64,000 nucleotides of DNA from Paenibacillus xylaniclasticus (GTDB lineage: Bacteria; Bacillota; Bacilli; Paenibacillales; Paenibacillaceae): assembly GCF_004001065.1 (NCBI RefSeq), contig NZ_BIML01000006.1:124001-188000 (forward strand). The letters are read 5' to 3'. The notes below the pieces were generated by a model. The model saw nothing but the letters and a program-made list of their open reading frames with translations. It had not been told where the DNA came from and ran no database searches. Each line of letters opens with the position of its first letter. The stretch's first letter is position 1. Shown piece after piece: positions 17,975 to 26,803 of this stretch. Both the position numbers and the translations under genes were made by a program.

Positions 17975-20299
17975 TTATTTCAACGTAATCGTCACGTTCA
18001 CATTGCGCTCGCCGGCCGGCACGAGCACAGAGCTGCCATCAACCGATGCCGATGCGCCATTGGCAGACAGAATTTCGCCAATGCCGTGCAGCGTGATACT
18101 GAACGCCTTGCCGCTGCCCTGCAGCGACACTTTGATGGATTTGCCTTCACGTACAACGGAAACCGTCGTCTCTACTTCACCCTTGATGTCACGAACCGTC
18201 GCAGCAGCGCTGCGGCCGTCTTCAAGCGCATACACGTTGAAGTCTACGCCAGCGGAATAATCATAGTCTGGACGAACATTGTTCGCGCCGAATGCGATGA
18301 TCGAGTTCGGACGGGCGAACAACGGCAAGCTATCGAAGCCGTAAGTTTCTTTGTGCCATCCCGGCTGCTTCGTCTCGCCTGTCAGTACATGCGTCCAAGT
18401 ACCGCCTTGCGGCAAGTAATATTGCACATCGCCGTTCTCTTGGAATACCGGAGCTACGAGCAGGTTCTCACCAAGCATATACTGGCGGTCCAAGAACTCG
18501 GTCGTCGGATCGTCCTGGAATTCGATAACCATTGCGCGCTGCGAAGGTATACCGAGCTCATGCGCTTGCGCCGCTGTGTCGAACAGGTACGGCATCAGGC
18601 TGCATTTAAGCTTCGTGAAGAAACGTGTAACGTCGACCGCTTCTTGGTCATAAGCCCAAGGCACTCGGTACGACTTGCTGCCGTGGAGACGGCTGTGGCT
18701 CGACAGCAGACCGAACTGCAGCCAGCGCTTGAATACATGTGTCGGTGCCGTATTCTCGAAGCCGCCGATGTCGTGGCTCCAGAAGCCGAAGCCGGACAGG
18801 CCGAGCGATAGGCCGCCGCGGAGGGTTTCTGCCATCGACTCATAGTCTGCATAGCAGTCGCCGCCCCAGTGAACCGGGAACTTCTGACCGCCCGCCGTAG
18901 CCGAGCGAGCGAACAGCGCTGCCTCACCTTTACCGAGCTTCTCTTCCAGTACGTTGAACACAACTTGGTTGTACAGCTGCGTGTAGTAGTTGTGCATTTT
19001 GAATGGATCGGAGCCGTCATGGTATACCACATCTGTAGGAATCCGCTCGCCGAAATCTGTCTTGAAGCTGTCAACGCCCATATCGACAAGGTCCCGTAAG
19101 TAGCCTGCATACCACTGGCATGCAGCCGGGTTCGTGAAGTCTACGAGCGCCATGCCCGGCTGCCACAAATCCCACTGCCATACGTCGCCGTTCGGACGCT
19201 TGACGAGATATCCGTTCTGCTTGCCCTCTTCGAACAGACGCGAGCGCTGCGCAATGTAAGGGTTGATCCAGACACAAATTTTGAGCCCCTTGTCCTTCAG
19301 ACGCTTCAGCATGCCTACCGGATCTGGGAATGTGCGCTCGTCCCATTTGAAATCGGTCCAATGATATTCTTTCATCCAGAAGCAGTCAAAGTGGAAGACG
19401 TGAAGCGGAAGATCGCGTTCCGCCATGCCATCTACGAATGAATTTACTGTCGCTTCGTCATAGTTTGTCGTGAACGACGTTGTCAGCCATAAGCCGAACG
19501 ACCATGCCGGCGGCAGCGCCGGTTTACCTGTCAGGTCGGTATATTTGCCCAGCACATCCTTAATCGATGGTCCGTCGATGACGAAGTATTCAAGCGACTC
19601 GCCCTCAACGCTGAATTGAACCTTTTTCACTTTTTCCGAGCCGACTTCGAACGATACAAGCTCCGGCTGGTTGACGAAAACGCCGTAGCCCTTGTTCGAG
19701 ACGTAGAACGGAATATTTTTATAGGTTTGCTCGGAGCTTGTACCGGCGTCTTCATTCCAGATGTCGACGGTTTGTCCGTTCTTCACGAATGCAGTGAACC
19801 GCTCGCCGAGACCGTAAATAAATTCGCCTACGCCAAGATCAAGCTCTTCGCGCAGCCATCTGCGCTTATTGCCTTCCGTAATATAGGCCATGGAGCGCGG
19901 GCCGCTGCCTGTCAGACGCTCGCCGCCGCGATAGAATGCTACACTCCACTCCTCGCCTTTGCGAATGTGGGCGCTCAGGCTGCCGGTTGTGTAGATCGTC
20001 TCTTCTTCGGTTTCCGTTACGGTCACGTGACCGCTCGATTGCGGAGTCAGCTCAAACTTCGGACCACGCTCAACTACGCCAGCGTAATGAATCAGCTTCA
20101 CGCCGATTACGCCCGGTGCCGGAGAGTGGAACTTCACTGTTAGCTGCAGCGTATCGAGCATGTTAGCGCGGCTTTGAATCGGAATTGGAGATACATATGC
20201 GGTCAGCTCATCACCCCGCCGCTCAACTTCATGCGCCTGCACGGCCGATTTGATCGTAAAGCCTTCACGGATGAGCCAGTTGCCGTTATGGAATTTCAT
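17975..20299 (-). CDS. yicI: GH31 alpha-xylosidase (YicI-like)
   Basis: 774 residues, matching the length of YicI (about 772). The GH31 catalytic nucleophile lies in KTDFGERIPTD and the acid/base region in HWGGDC. Other family marks are FIYGLGERF and GFWSHDIGGFENT. It removes alpha-linked xylose from xyloglucan-type oligosaccharides, such as isoprimeverose, in the cytoplasm; there is no signal peptide. The xylose released would feed XylA/XylB encoded 25 kb away. It is divergent from an AraC-type gene that may control it. Alpha-glucosidase specificity cannot be excluded from sequence, but the overall similarity points to xylosidase. Confidence 0.88.
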   Translation of the reverse strand: MKFHNGNWLIREGFTIKSAVQAHEVERRGDELTAYVSPIPIQSRANMLDTLQLTVKFHSPAPGVIGVKLIHYAGVVERGPKFELTPQSSGHVTVTETEEETIYTTGSLSAHIRKGEEWSVAFYRGGERLTGSGPRSMAYITEGNKRRWLREELDLGVGEFIYGLGERFTAFVKNGQTVDIWNEDAGTSSEQTYKNIPFYVSNKGYGVFVNQPELVSFEVGSEKVKKVQFSVEGESLEYFVIDGPSIKDVLGKYTDLTGKPALPPAWSFGLWLTTSFTTNYDEATVNSFVDGMAERDLPLHVFHFDCFWMKEYHWTDFKWDERTFPDPVGMLKRLKDKGLKICVWINPYIAQRSRLFEEGKQNGYLVKRPNGDVWQWDLWQPGMALVDFTNPAACQWYAGYLRDLVDMGVDSFKTDFGERIPTDVVYHDGSDPFKMHNYYTQLYNQVVFNVLEEKLGKGEAALFARSATAGGQKFPVHWGGDCYADYESMAETLRGGLSLGLSGFGFWSHDIGGFENTAPTHVFKRWLQFGLLSSHSRLHGSKSYRVPWAYDQEAVDVTRFFTKLKCSLMPYLFDTAAQAHELGIPSQRAMVIEFQDDPTTEFLDRQYMLGENLLVAPVFQENGDVQYYLPQGGTWTHVLTGETKQPGWHKETYGFDSLPLFARPNSIIAFGANNVRPDYDYSAGVDFNVYALEDGRSAAATVRDIKGEVETTVSVVREGKSIKVSLQGSGKAFSITLHGIGEILSANGASASVDGSSVLVPAGERNVNVTITLK

Positions 20300-20528
20300 A
20301 AGGATTGTCCACCTTTCGAATCGTACTCGATATGCAATATATTCGTCTGATTATTGTGAGCGAGTGACATCCGGCTTTCACACGCGAACAATGCGGCGAT
20401 CGCTTGTTTGTATAGCCGTTTCTAGTTGTATTATAATGATTATATTATCATCAAACTATCAACATAATGTGCATTTATAGCACGATTCTGATAATGGGGA
20501 CAGTTGACAGCAAAGGTGGATCGGACCA

Positions 20529-21440
20529 ATGGATTTGTACACGAAGCATAATCTTCGGGAGAAACGATTGCATGGCGATGCGATGCTTCCGCTGGCTGCC
20601 TATTGGATCGATCGCGAGGCGGGAGAGCCGGTGCTGGATATGCATTGGCATCAGGAGGCGGAGTTTTTCTGCGTGCTAGAGGGCGAAGTGCTGTTTCAAG
20701 TCGACACCGACTATTTTGTTGTCCGGGAAGGGGAATCGGTTTTTATTGACGGCGGTGAAATTCATGCGGGCCATTCCAGCAACGGGGCGGCTTGCCGGTT
20801 TTGCGCGATCGTCTTTGATATAAGATGGCTGGCCAGCGCCGATTACGACGCCGTCCAAGCCGACTTCGTCGCGCCTCTGCTGGAGAAACGTGCCGCACTT
20901 CCACGTCTCATTCGACCGGGCGCCAGCTGGGCCGACAGCGTACTTGCTCATCTTAACGCAATGATTGCAGCATATGAGCAGCAGTCTTCAGGATATGAAG
21001 CCGCACTAAAAGGACGTATGCTGCTCCTGTTCGCCGAGATTGCGGCTGCAGGCGAGTGGCGCAAGCGGCCCGCCGTCAGCGCCGGCGAGCTCGCCAAGGT
21101 GGAACGACTGAAGTCAGTCATCGAATATATTCAGCAGCATTTCGACCGTCCGATCCGCATCCGAGAGCTGGCCGACCTTGTGCCAATGAGCGAAGGCCAG
21201 TTCATCCGCTGGTTCAAATCGATGACACGTACGACACCAATTGACTACTTGAATGGTTACCGTGTGCGCCAAGCTGCCGAGCTATTGCGCAGCACCGACC
21301 GCAAAATAAGCGACATCGCGCTTGAGGTCGGCTTCGATCACATCAGCTACTTCATTAAAGTGTTCCGTAAGCAAATGCGGACGACTCCCTCCGAATTCCG
21401 GAAGGAGTCATCACGGGATGGGGGATGGGCTTCCTCTTAA
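20529..21440 (+). CDS. AraC-family regulator with cupin sensor domain
   Basis: 303 residues. A cupin domain (about 25-110, MHWHQEAEFFCVLEGEVLF, then ESVFIDGGEIHAG) suggests sugar sensing. The AraC DNA-binding domain occupies the last 100 residues (RIRELADLVPMSEGQFIRWF and DIALEVGFDHISYFIKVFRK). It is divergent from the GH31 gene with a 229-base spacer, the usual arrangement for a local activator of a glycosidase. The target is inferred from position only. A clear operator was not recognised in the spacer. Confidence 0.88.
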   Translation: MDLYTKHNLREKRLHGDAMLPLAAYWIDREAGEPVLDMHWHQEAEFFCVLEGEVLFQVDTDYFVVREGESVFIDGGEIHAGHSSNGAACRFCAIVFDIRWLASADYDAVQADFVAPLLEKRAALPRLIRPGASWADSVLAHLNAMIAAYEQQSSGYEAALKGRMLLLFAEIAAAGEWRKRPAVSAGELAKVERLKSVIEYIQQHFDRPIRIRELADLVPMSEGQFIRWFKSMTRTTPIDYLNGYRVRQAAELLRSTDRKISDIALEVGFDHISYFIKVFRKQMRTTPSEFRKESSRDGGWASS

Positions 21441-21519
21441 CCGGACTATCCACCCCTCTTGCATCACTTTTTGTGTCACACCAGGCGGTCGACCGACGCC
21501 AGCTCAGCCTAACCACAAC

Positions 21520-21559
21520 AAAAAAAGCCGTGCAAGCGCCAATTATCGACTTGCACGGC
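21520..21559 (-). terminator. Terminator after the zinc-ribbon gene
   Basis: The stem GCCGTGCAAG/CTTGCACGGC (21527-21536 and 21550-21559) has a minus-strand T run of seven. It also lies downstream of the convergent AraC gene. Confidence 0.85.
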
Positions 21560-21564
21560 ATTCA

Positions 21565-22197
21565 TTATTCTTCGTATCCAAAACGGTCTTTGGCCCGGTC
21601 ACGATCCTGGTCGTTATGGCGCACTTGGTCTTGTCCGACAGGCTCGCCGCTCTCCTCTGCATAAGGATTTGACTTCACCTGCTGAATTTCCTCGCTGGAT
21701 GTCACCGCTTGTGCGGCTGTAGCTTTCAGCTTACCGAGCTCTAGTCCGCAGTCGGTGCAATATTTAGCCATTAGCTCGTTCTCGGTACCGCAGTCCGGGC
21801 ATATAACGCGAATCTCACCCATCGTCATCTCCGGCTTAGGCTCCTGTTCATTAAATCGCGCTCCGCAGTCCGGGCAGAACTTAACGTTAAGCGGAACGAC
21901 CTTGCCGCAAGAACAGCTTTTCTCAAGCTTAACCGCTTTAATCCGTTCATCGAGCGCCTCAATCTCCTGCTTCAGCGCTTTAAGCTGCTCGCAGCACGTC
22001 GCAACCGTCTCTTCCGATTCAGCTGTCTCACCGGATAGATAAGCGTTGAACATCGCTTCGCCCATCTCCGTATAAAGTCTCGTCATATCCTTCTCGCGTG
22101 AAGCCTTCTGGCTGTTAAGACGTGCTACTTCGATCGTCTGCTGCGCTTTGCGCGCTGCATCGGATGCACCCTGCTTCATTTTGTCAAAAATAGACAT
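21565..22197 (-). CDS. Zinc-ribbon domain protein with N-terminal coiled coil
   Basis: About 210 residues. The first 90 residues are helical (IFDKMKQGASDAARKAQQT, later LKQEIEALDERIKAVKLE). Two zinc ribbons follow: CSCGKV...FCPDCGA and CPDCGTENELMAKYCTDCG. The tail is acidic and disordered. Proteins of this build are common in Bacillota and have no settled function. The ATG at 22197 has GGAGGGG nine bases upstream. An ATG six codons earlier falls inside that ribosome site and is unlikely. Confidence 0.8.
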   Translation of the reverse strand: MSIFDKMKQGASDAARKAQQTIEVARLNSQKASREKDMTRLYTEMGEAMFNAYLSGETAESEETVATCCEQLKALKQEIEALDERIKAVKLEKSCSCGKVVPLNVKFCPDCGARFNEQEPKPEMTMGEIRVICPDCGTENELMAKYCTDCGLELGKLKATAAQAVTSSEEIQQVKSNPYAEESGEPVGQDQVRHNDQDRDRAKDRFGYEE

Positions 22198-22305
22198 CCG
22201 GCAAGTCCCCTCCACTTACAATCAAGCTAGTCTATATAGTTCTCATTAACCACTACATGTCGCATTTCAATCAGCTTCTCGTTCAAACGTACCTCATCAA
22301 CTATA

Positions 22306-22334
22306 CAAAAACCCGCAAGCAAATTGCCTGCGGG
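22306..22334 (-). terminator. Terminator after the ABC-F gene
   Basis: CCCGCA and TGCGGG pair with an inner GC/GC step around 22312-22334, and a T5 run follows on the minus strand. Confidence 0.8.
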
Positions 22335-22345
22335 CACTGGCATCG

Positions 22346-23968
22346 TTACTCGGCCGGATACATCCGTGCGCGCAACGCTTGAATTTCTTCGCTCTCAAGA
22401 TATTCGTCATACGACATCATCCGGTCGATCAAGCCGTTCGGCGTAATCTCGAAAATCCGGTTGGCAATCGTCTGTACGAACTGATGGTCATGCGAAGTAA
22501 ACAGCATCGTGCCGTCAAAGTCGATCAAGCCGTTGTTCAACGCCGTAATCGATTCGAGATCCAAGTGGTTCGTCGGTTCATCCATAATGAGTACGTTCGC
22601 GCCGGAAAGCATCATCTTCGAAAGCATGCAGCGCACTTTCTCGCCACCGGACAGAACGCTCGCTTTCTTCATGCCCTCATCGCCCGAGAACAACATACGG
22701 CCAAGGAAGCCGCGGATGAACGTCTCGTCCTGCTCCTTCGAAAATTGGCGGAGCCAATCTACGAGCGTCAGGTCGACACCGTCGAAGTAAGCAGAGTTGT
22801 CCTTAGGGAAATATGCTTGAGTCGTCGTAATGCCCCATTGGAATGAGCCCGCATCCGGCTCAAGCTCGCCCATAATGATCTGATACAGCACCGTCTTCGC
22901 CAGGCCGTTCGGACCAACTAGAGCAATTTTGTCGCCTTTGTTCACCGTGAATGTCAAGTTATCGAGCACTTTCTCGCCGTCAATCGTCTTCGTCAAGCCT
23001 TCTACGAGCAGCAGCTGCTTACCTGCTTCGCGCTCCGGCTTAAAGTTAATGAACGGATATTTGCGGTTCGAAGGACGAATGTCTTCGAGCGTAATTTTGT
23101 CGAGCATCTTCTTACGCGACGTTGCCTGCTTCGACTTCGATTTATTCGCGCTGAAACGTTGGATGAACGCTTGCAGCTCTTTAATCTTGTCTTCCTTCTT
23201 CTTGTTCTGGTCGCGCTGCAGCGCAAGCGCCAGCTGGCTCGACTCGTACCAGAAGTCGTAGTTGCCCACGTACATTTGGATTTTGCCGAAGTCGATATCG
23301 GCGATATGCGTACATACCGTGTTCAAGAAGTGACGGTCATGGCTGACTACGATAACAGTGCCTTCAAACCTCGCAAGGAAATTCTCCAGCCAACGAATCG
23401 ATTCCATATCCAAGTGGTTGGTAGGCTCGTCGAGCAGCAGAATGTTCGGGCTGCCGAACAGCGCCTGCGCGAGCAATACGCGAACCTTCTCGTTGCCGCC
23501 AAGCTCTTTCATTTTCTTATCGTGGAACTCCGTTAAGATCCCAAGACCGTTAAGCATCTCTGCCGCTTCCGACTCCGCTTCCCAGCCGTTCATCTCTGCG
23601 AATTCCGCTTCCAGTTCGCCTGCGCGAATACCATCTTCATCGGTGAAATCCGCTTTCGAATAAAGAGCGTCCTTCTCCTTCATGACGTCATACAGACGCT
23701 TATGGCCCATAATAACCGTCTCTAGGACCGGGAACTCATCATACTCATAGTGGTTCTGTTTCAGTACGGCCATCCGTTCGCCAGGCGTAATGTGGACTTC
23801 GCCCGTGTTCGGTTCAATCTCGCCGGACAAAATTTTCAGAAATGTCGATTTGCCTGCGCCGTTCGCGCCGATCAAACCGTAGCAGTTGCCCGGGGTAAAC
23901 TTAATATTAACATCCTCGAATAGCGGCCGCTTGCCGTAACGAAGCGATACGCCAGATGTGCTTATCAT
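22346..23968 (-). CDS. ABC-F family ATPase (YbiT/YkpA-type)
   Basis: 540 residues with two ABC domains and no membrane segment. Domain 1 has Walker A GANGAGKST, a signature written LGGNEKVRV instead of LSGGE, and Walker B ILLLDEPTNHLD. Domain 2 has a Walker A read as GPNGLAKT, lacking the usual glycine before lysine, then LSGGEKVR and LIMDEPTNHLD. A charged linker (about 245-320) joins them. ABC-F proteins act on the ribosome, in translation-factor or antibiotic-protection roles; this member looks like the housekeeping YkpA/YbiT group rather than a resistance determinant. It is monocistronic, with a promoter upstream and a terminator downstream. Confidence 0.88.
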   Translation of the reverse strand: MISTSGVSLRYGKRPLFEDVNIKFTPGNCYGLIGANGAGKSTFLKILSGEIEPNTGEVHITPGERMAVLKQNHYEYDEFPVLETVIMGHKRLYDVMKEKDALYSKADFTDEDGIRAGELEAEFAEMNGWEAESEAAEMLNGLGILTEFHDKKMKELGGNEKVRVLLAQALFGSPNILLLDEPTNHLDMESIRWLENFLARFEGTVIVVSHDRHFLNTVCTHIADIDFGKIQMYVGNYDFWYESSQLALALQRDQNKKKEDKIKELQAFIQRFSANKSKSKQATSRKKMLDKITLEDIRPSNRKYPFINFKPEREAGKQLLLVEGLTKTIDGEKVLDNLTFTVNKGDKIALVGPNGLAKTVLYQIIMGELEPDAGSFQWGITTTQAYFPKDNSAYFDGVDLTLVDWLRQFSKEQDETFIRGFLGRMLFSGDEGMKKASVLSGGEKVRCMLSKMMLSGANVLIMDEPTNHLDLESITALNNGLIDFDGTMLFTSHDHQFVQTIANRIFEITPNGLIDRMMSYDEYLESEEIQALRARMYPAE

Positions 23969-24006
23969 GGATTGAATCCCGTCCTCTCAAACATGTTCAT
24001 CGCATT

Positions 24007-24035
24007 ATTATATCATAAATACACGTATTCGTCAT
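24007..24035 (-). promoter_or_regulatory. Candidate promoter of the ABC-F gene
   Basis: Minus-strand ATGACG (24035-24030), a 17-base spacer and a perfect TATAAT (24012-24007) lie about 40 bases before the start codon. The rest of the 250-base gap to the next gene shows no further recognised element except that gene's terminator. Confidence 0.5.
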
Positions 24036-24175
24036 AACGTATCCACCGAGGATCTACCACTCTTTTGCAAAGCTTGATCAACCGATCCGCCAGCGCTATT
24101 TCTTCCACCCGAAGCAATCCTATACAACTGCTGTGCCACGCAGACGTTGAACGGCCTTGCAAGTGGTAAACGTAA

Positions 24176-24214
24176 TAAAAAAGCTTCTAAACCGTTCTAC
24201 CGGTCCAGAAGCTT
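24176..24214 (-). terminator. Terminator after the Gfo/Idh/MocA gene
   Basis: AAGCTTCT and AGAAGCTT (24181-24188, 24207-24214) with an inner ACCG/CGGT step form a hairpin. A T run follows on the minus strand. Confidence 0.8.
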
Positions 24215-24220
24215 CTATCG

Positions 24221-25300
24221 CTATTTCCAGCTCAACTTCACTTCACCGCCGCTTGCCGACGATTCATAAATCGCGTCCAAAATCCGGTTATTCGTATACC
24301 CGGACATCGCCGATGACACTGGTGTTCTACCTGAATGTATCGCATCGATAAAATGTCTCGCCACAAGCTCCCGCTCATTCACCTCATCAAGCGGCTCGAT
24401 CTTGTTCGTTACAACCTCGTCACCCACATGCGTAATATAAGTCGCCTCGCTGCCAACGATCGATACGCCGCCCTCTGTGCCCATAATATGAATAAACGGC
24501 TGTTCGGTGAAGCTGGCTGCATGAGCCGCCCAGCTCACATCAAGTGATAAAGTCGAACCATCATCGAGCTTAATGAGCGCTGTAGCCAAATCCTCAACGT
24601 CATACGAGCCTTCCCAGTTCGGCGTTCCCCATGTGCCGATGCCGCGCTTATGCGGACCGAATTCTGCATAGGTTGTACCAAATACGGATACCGGCTTCGG
24701 ACTACCCATCAAATGAAGCGACAAATCAAGCATGTGTACGCCGATATCGATAAGCGGACCTCCGCCCGCCAGCTCCTTGCGCGTGAACCAGGAGCCCCAG
24801 CCAGGAATACCTTTCTTGCGCATCCAGCCGGTCTTCACGTTATAGATCCGACCAACTTTACCTGCATCGATAGCCTCCTTGACTGCACGAGCAAGACCGG
24901 TAAAACGCATCTGCTGAGCAATCATTACGGTTTTGCCTGTCCGCTGCTGCTCTTGTACAATTTCCATTGCTTTGATGGAGTTACTCGCCATCGGCTTCTC
25001 AAGCAGCACGTGCTTGCCAGCTTGCAGCGCAGCGATTGTTAGCGGGGCATGAAAATAATTCGGCACAGCCACTACGACAGCGTCCAGCCCCGGATCAGAA
25101 ATCAGTTCCTCCGGTGAAGAATGTACAACTGGAATGTGATACTCAACTGCTCTCTGCTCAGCCAGCGGCAAATATGTATCCGTTACCGCGCAAAGCTCCG
25201 CCGCTTCACCGAGCTTGTTCAACACGTCCATATGAACTGCGCCTATCGCTCCGGCCCCGATTACACCGAACCGTATACGGGAAGTTGAAGTTGTTGTCAT
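24221..25300 (-). CDS. Gfo/Idh/MocA family NAD(P)-dependent oxidoreductase
   Basis: 359 residues. An N-terminal Rossmann domain has GVIGAGAIGAVHMDVL. The family motif LLEKPMA lies near residue 98, carrying the catalytic lysine. The C-terminal alpha/beta domain carries GGGPLIDIGVHMLDL, with the conserved Asp and His of the active site. These enzymes oxidise or reduce sugars and inositols; the substrate cannot be told from sequence. It is monocistronic with its own terminator and no sugar transporter beside it. Confidence 0.9.
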   Translation of the reverse strand: MTTTSTSRIRFGVIGAGAIGAVHMDVLNKLGEAAELCAVTDTYLPLAEQRAVEYHIPVVHSSPEELISDPGLDAVVVAVPNYFHAPLTIAALQAGKHVLLEKPMASNSIKAMEIVQEQQRTGKTVMIAQQMRFTGLARAVKEAIDAGKVGRIYNVKTGWMRKKGIPGWGSWFTRKELAGGGPLIDIGVHMLDLSLHLMGSPKPVSVFGTTYAEFGPHKRGIGTWGTPNWEGSYDVEDLATALIKLDDGSTLSLDVSWAAHAASFTEQPFIHIMGTEGGVSIVGSEATYITHVGDEVVTNKIEPLDEVNERELVARHFIDAIHSGRTPVSSAMSGYTNNRILDAIYESSASGGEVKLSWK

Positions 25301-25466
25301 CGTTGTCGTTCCTCCGATTTATGCCGCCATGCGCCACTCTATACATATGAGTATATTCTTATACAGAGACGGTTATGAGATTGATTTCATTATATCTCCG
25401 TCTTCAATAGATAACGATGTGCCGGATTGGCTAATGCTTGTCCTAATTTGTTATGAGACGGTCGTT

Positions 25467-25537
25467 TAGGTGCTTTACGGCACCTATCTCTCGATCAATC
25501 GCCCGATCGGCTCTCCATAGGTGCTGTTCGGCACCTA
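25467..25537. repeat. Twin copies of a 20-bp palindromic hairpin
   Basis: The two copies are TAGGTGCTTTACGGCACCTA (25467-25486) and TAGGTGCTGTTCGGCACCTA (25518-25537). Each has 7-bp arms and a 6-base loop, and their starts are 51 bases apart. They are the only notable structure in the 314-base gap between divergent genes and lie 78-148 bases before the CvfC-like start. They could be operators, RNA hairpins in a leader, or a dispersed repeat. Confidence 0.65.
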
Positions 25538-25614
25538 CGGAGATTCGCATCCTGATTCGATATCGGGTAAACTATTCGTATACTGAATGAGTTGTTAGCG
25601 GAGGGGAATGGTCT

Positions 25615-26760
25615 ATGAAGCTGTTATCAATCGAACCAACGCCGAGTCCGAATTCGATGAAACTTAATGTCGATGAGATGCTGCCCCGCGGCTTCCGTCA
25701 TACTTATTATCCGGCACAAGCGTCAGAAGCGCCGGAGACGCTTCGACCGCTTCTTGCGATCGAAGGAGTGAAAAGCTTGTTCCGGACGGCTGACTTTATT
25801 GCGCTGGACCGACTGCCGAATGCTGACTGGCAGCGCATCTTGTCCGAAGCTCGCCGCTTGCTATCCTCTGGGGAAGACGCAGATGCGGGTGCATCGTCCG
25901 GTGTAGCGACAGCCGTCGACGGCTTCGGAGAAGCGCATGTGCTCGTGCAGCAGTACCGCGGTATCCCAATACAGGTTCGCGTACGGATTGGTGAGCGCGA
26001 GGTTCGCGCTGCGATGACGCAGCGGTTCGTGGATGCCGTACAGGCTGCCGCAGGCGCGACGATGATCCGTGAACGAAAGCTGGAGGAATTCGGCGTACGC
26101 TACGGTGAGCCGGAGGATATCGCAGCCGAAATCGTCCGTGAGCTGGAAGCTGCCTATACGGACGAGCGACTTGCGGCCCTTATCCAGGCTTCAATTGAGC
26201 AAGGTCCAGAGGCTCCGGTCGATGTGCCTGTCCGCCCGACGCCATTGTCGGCTGACGAAGTTATGGCTGCATTTGATTCTCCTGATTGGCAGACCCGATA
26301 CGCCGCTCTCGATCGTCTATCTGAGTCCACTCCCGAGGCTCTCCCGATGCTTAAGCGGGCAATCAACGATGAGAACGCATCGATCCGCCGACTCGCTGTC
26401 GTCTATCTCGGCGACCTGCGAAGCGCTGAGGCGATGCCGCTGCTGTTCTCCGCACTGAAGGACAAATCGGTATCCGTTCGCCGTACCGCAGGCGACACCC
26501 TTTCAGATATCGGTGATCCAGCCGCGATTGGCCCGATGATCGAAGCGCTTCGCGACAAGAATAAGCTTGTCCGCTGGCGCGCAGCACGCTTCTTATACGA
26601 AGCCGGAGACGAGAGCGCACTTGAGGCACTGCGTGAGGCAGCCAAAGATCCCGAGTTCGAAATATCGCTTCAAGCAACGATGGCGGTTGAACGGATCGAA
26701 CGAGGAGAGGAGGCTGCTGGCTCTGTCTGGCAGCAAATGACACAGCGCAATCGCACATAG
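25615..26760 (+). CDS. CvfC/YpgR-like protein: Nfu-N domain plus HEAT-like repeats
   Basis: 381 residues. The N-terminal 90 residues match the Nfu N-terminal domain (IEPTPSPNSMKLNVDEMLPR, VKSLFRTADFIALDR). A middle linker follows, then PBS-lyase-type HEAT repeats from about 235 to the end (AAIGPMIEALRDKNKLVRWR). This arrangement is that of conserved virulence factor C (CvfC) of staphylococci and YpgR of B. subtilis. The molecular role is not settled; HEAT repeats point to protein binding. It is a single gene bounded by a downstream terminator. Confidence 0.82.
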   Translation: MKLLSIEPTPSPNSMKLNVDEMLPRGFRHTYYPAQASEAPETLRPLLAIEGVKSLFRTADFIALDRLPNADWQRILSEARRLLSSGEDADAGASSGVATAVDGFGEAHVLVQQYRGIPIQVRVRIGEREVRAAMTQRFVDAVQAAAGATMIRERKLEEFGVRYGEPEDIAAEIVRELEAAYTDERLAALIQASIEQGPEAPVDVPVRPTPLSADEVMAAFDSPDWQTRYAALDRLSESTPEALPMLKRAINDENASIRRLAVVYLGDLRSAEAMPLLFSALKDKSVSVRRTAGDTLSDIGDPAAIGPMIEALRDKNKLVRWRAARFLYEAGDESALEALREAAKDPEFEISLQATMAVERIERGEEAAGSVWQQMTQRNRT

Positions 26761-26763
26761 TAC

Positions 26764-26803
26764 AAAGGCAGTCCCCATTACGAAATTTAGGGGACTGCCT
26801 TTT
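26764..26803. terminator. Convergent terminator
   Basis: The stem AAAGGCAGTCCCC/GGGGACTGCCTTT (26764-26776, 26790-26802) lies between convergent genes. The plus-strand T tail serves the CvfC-like gene best. Confidence 0.75.

Noticed and set aside
17864-18811. Open frame of about 315 codons opposite the 3' part of the GH31 gene
   Set aside because: Antisense to conserved GH31 sequence; runs through the terminator of that gene.
22346-23968. Antibiotic-resistance ABC-F (Vga/Lsa type)
   Set aside because: Length, linker and LGGNE signature resemble the housekeeping YkpA/YbiT group more than ARE proteins.
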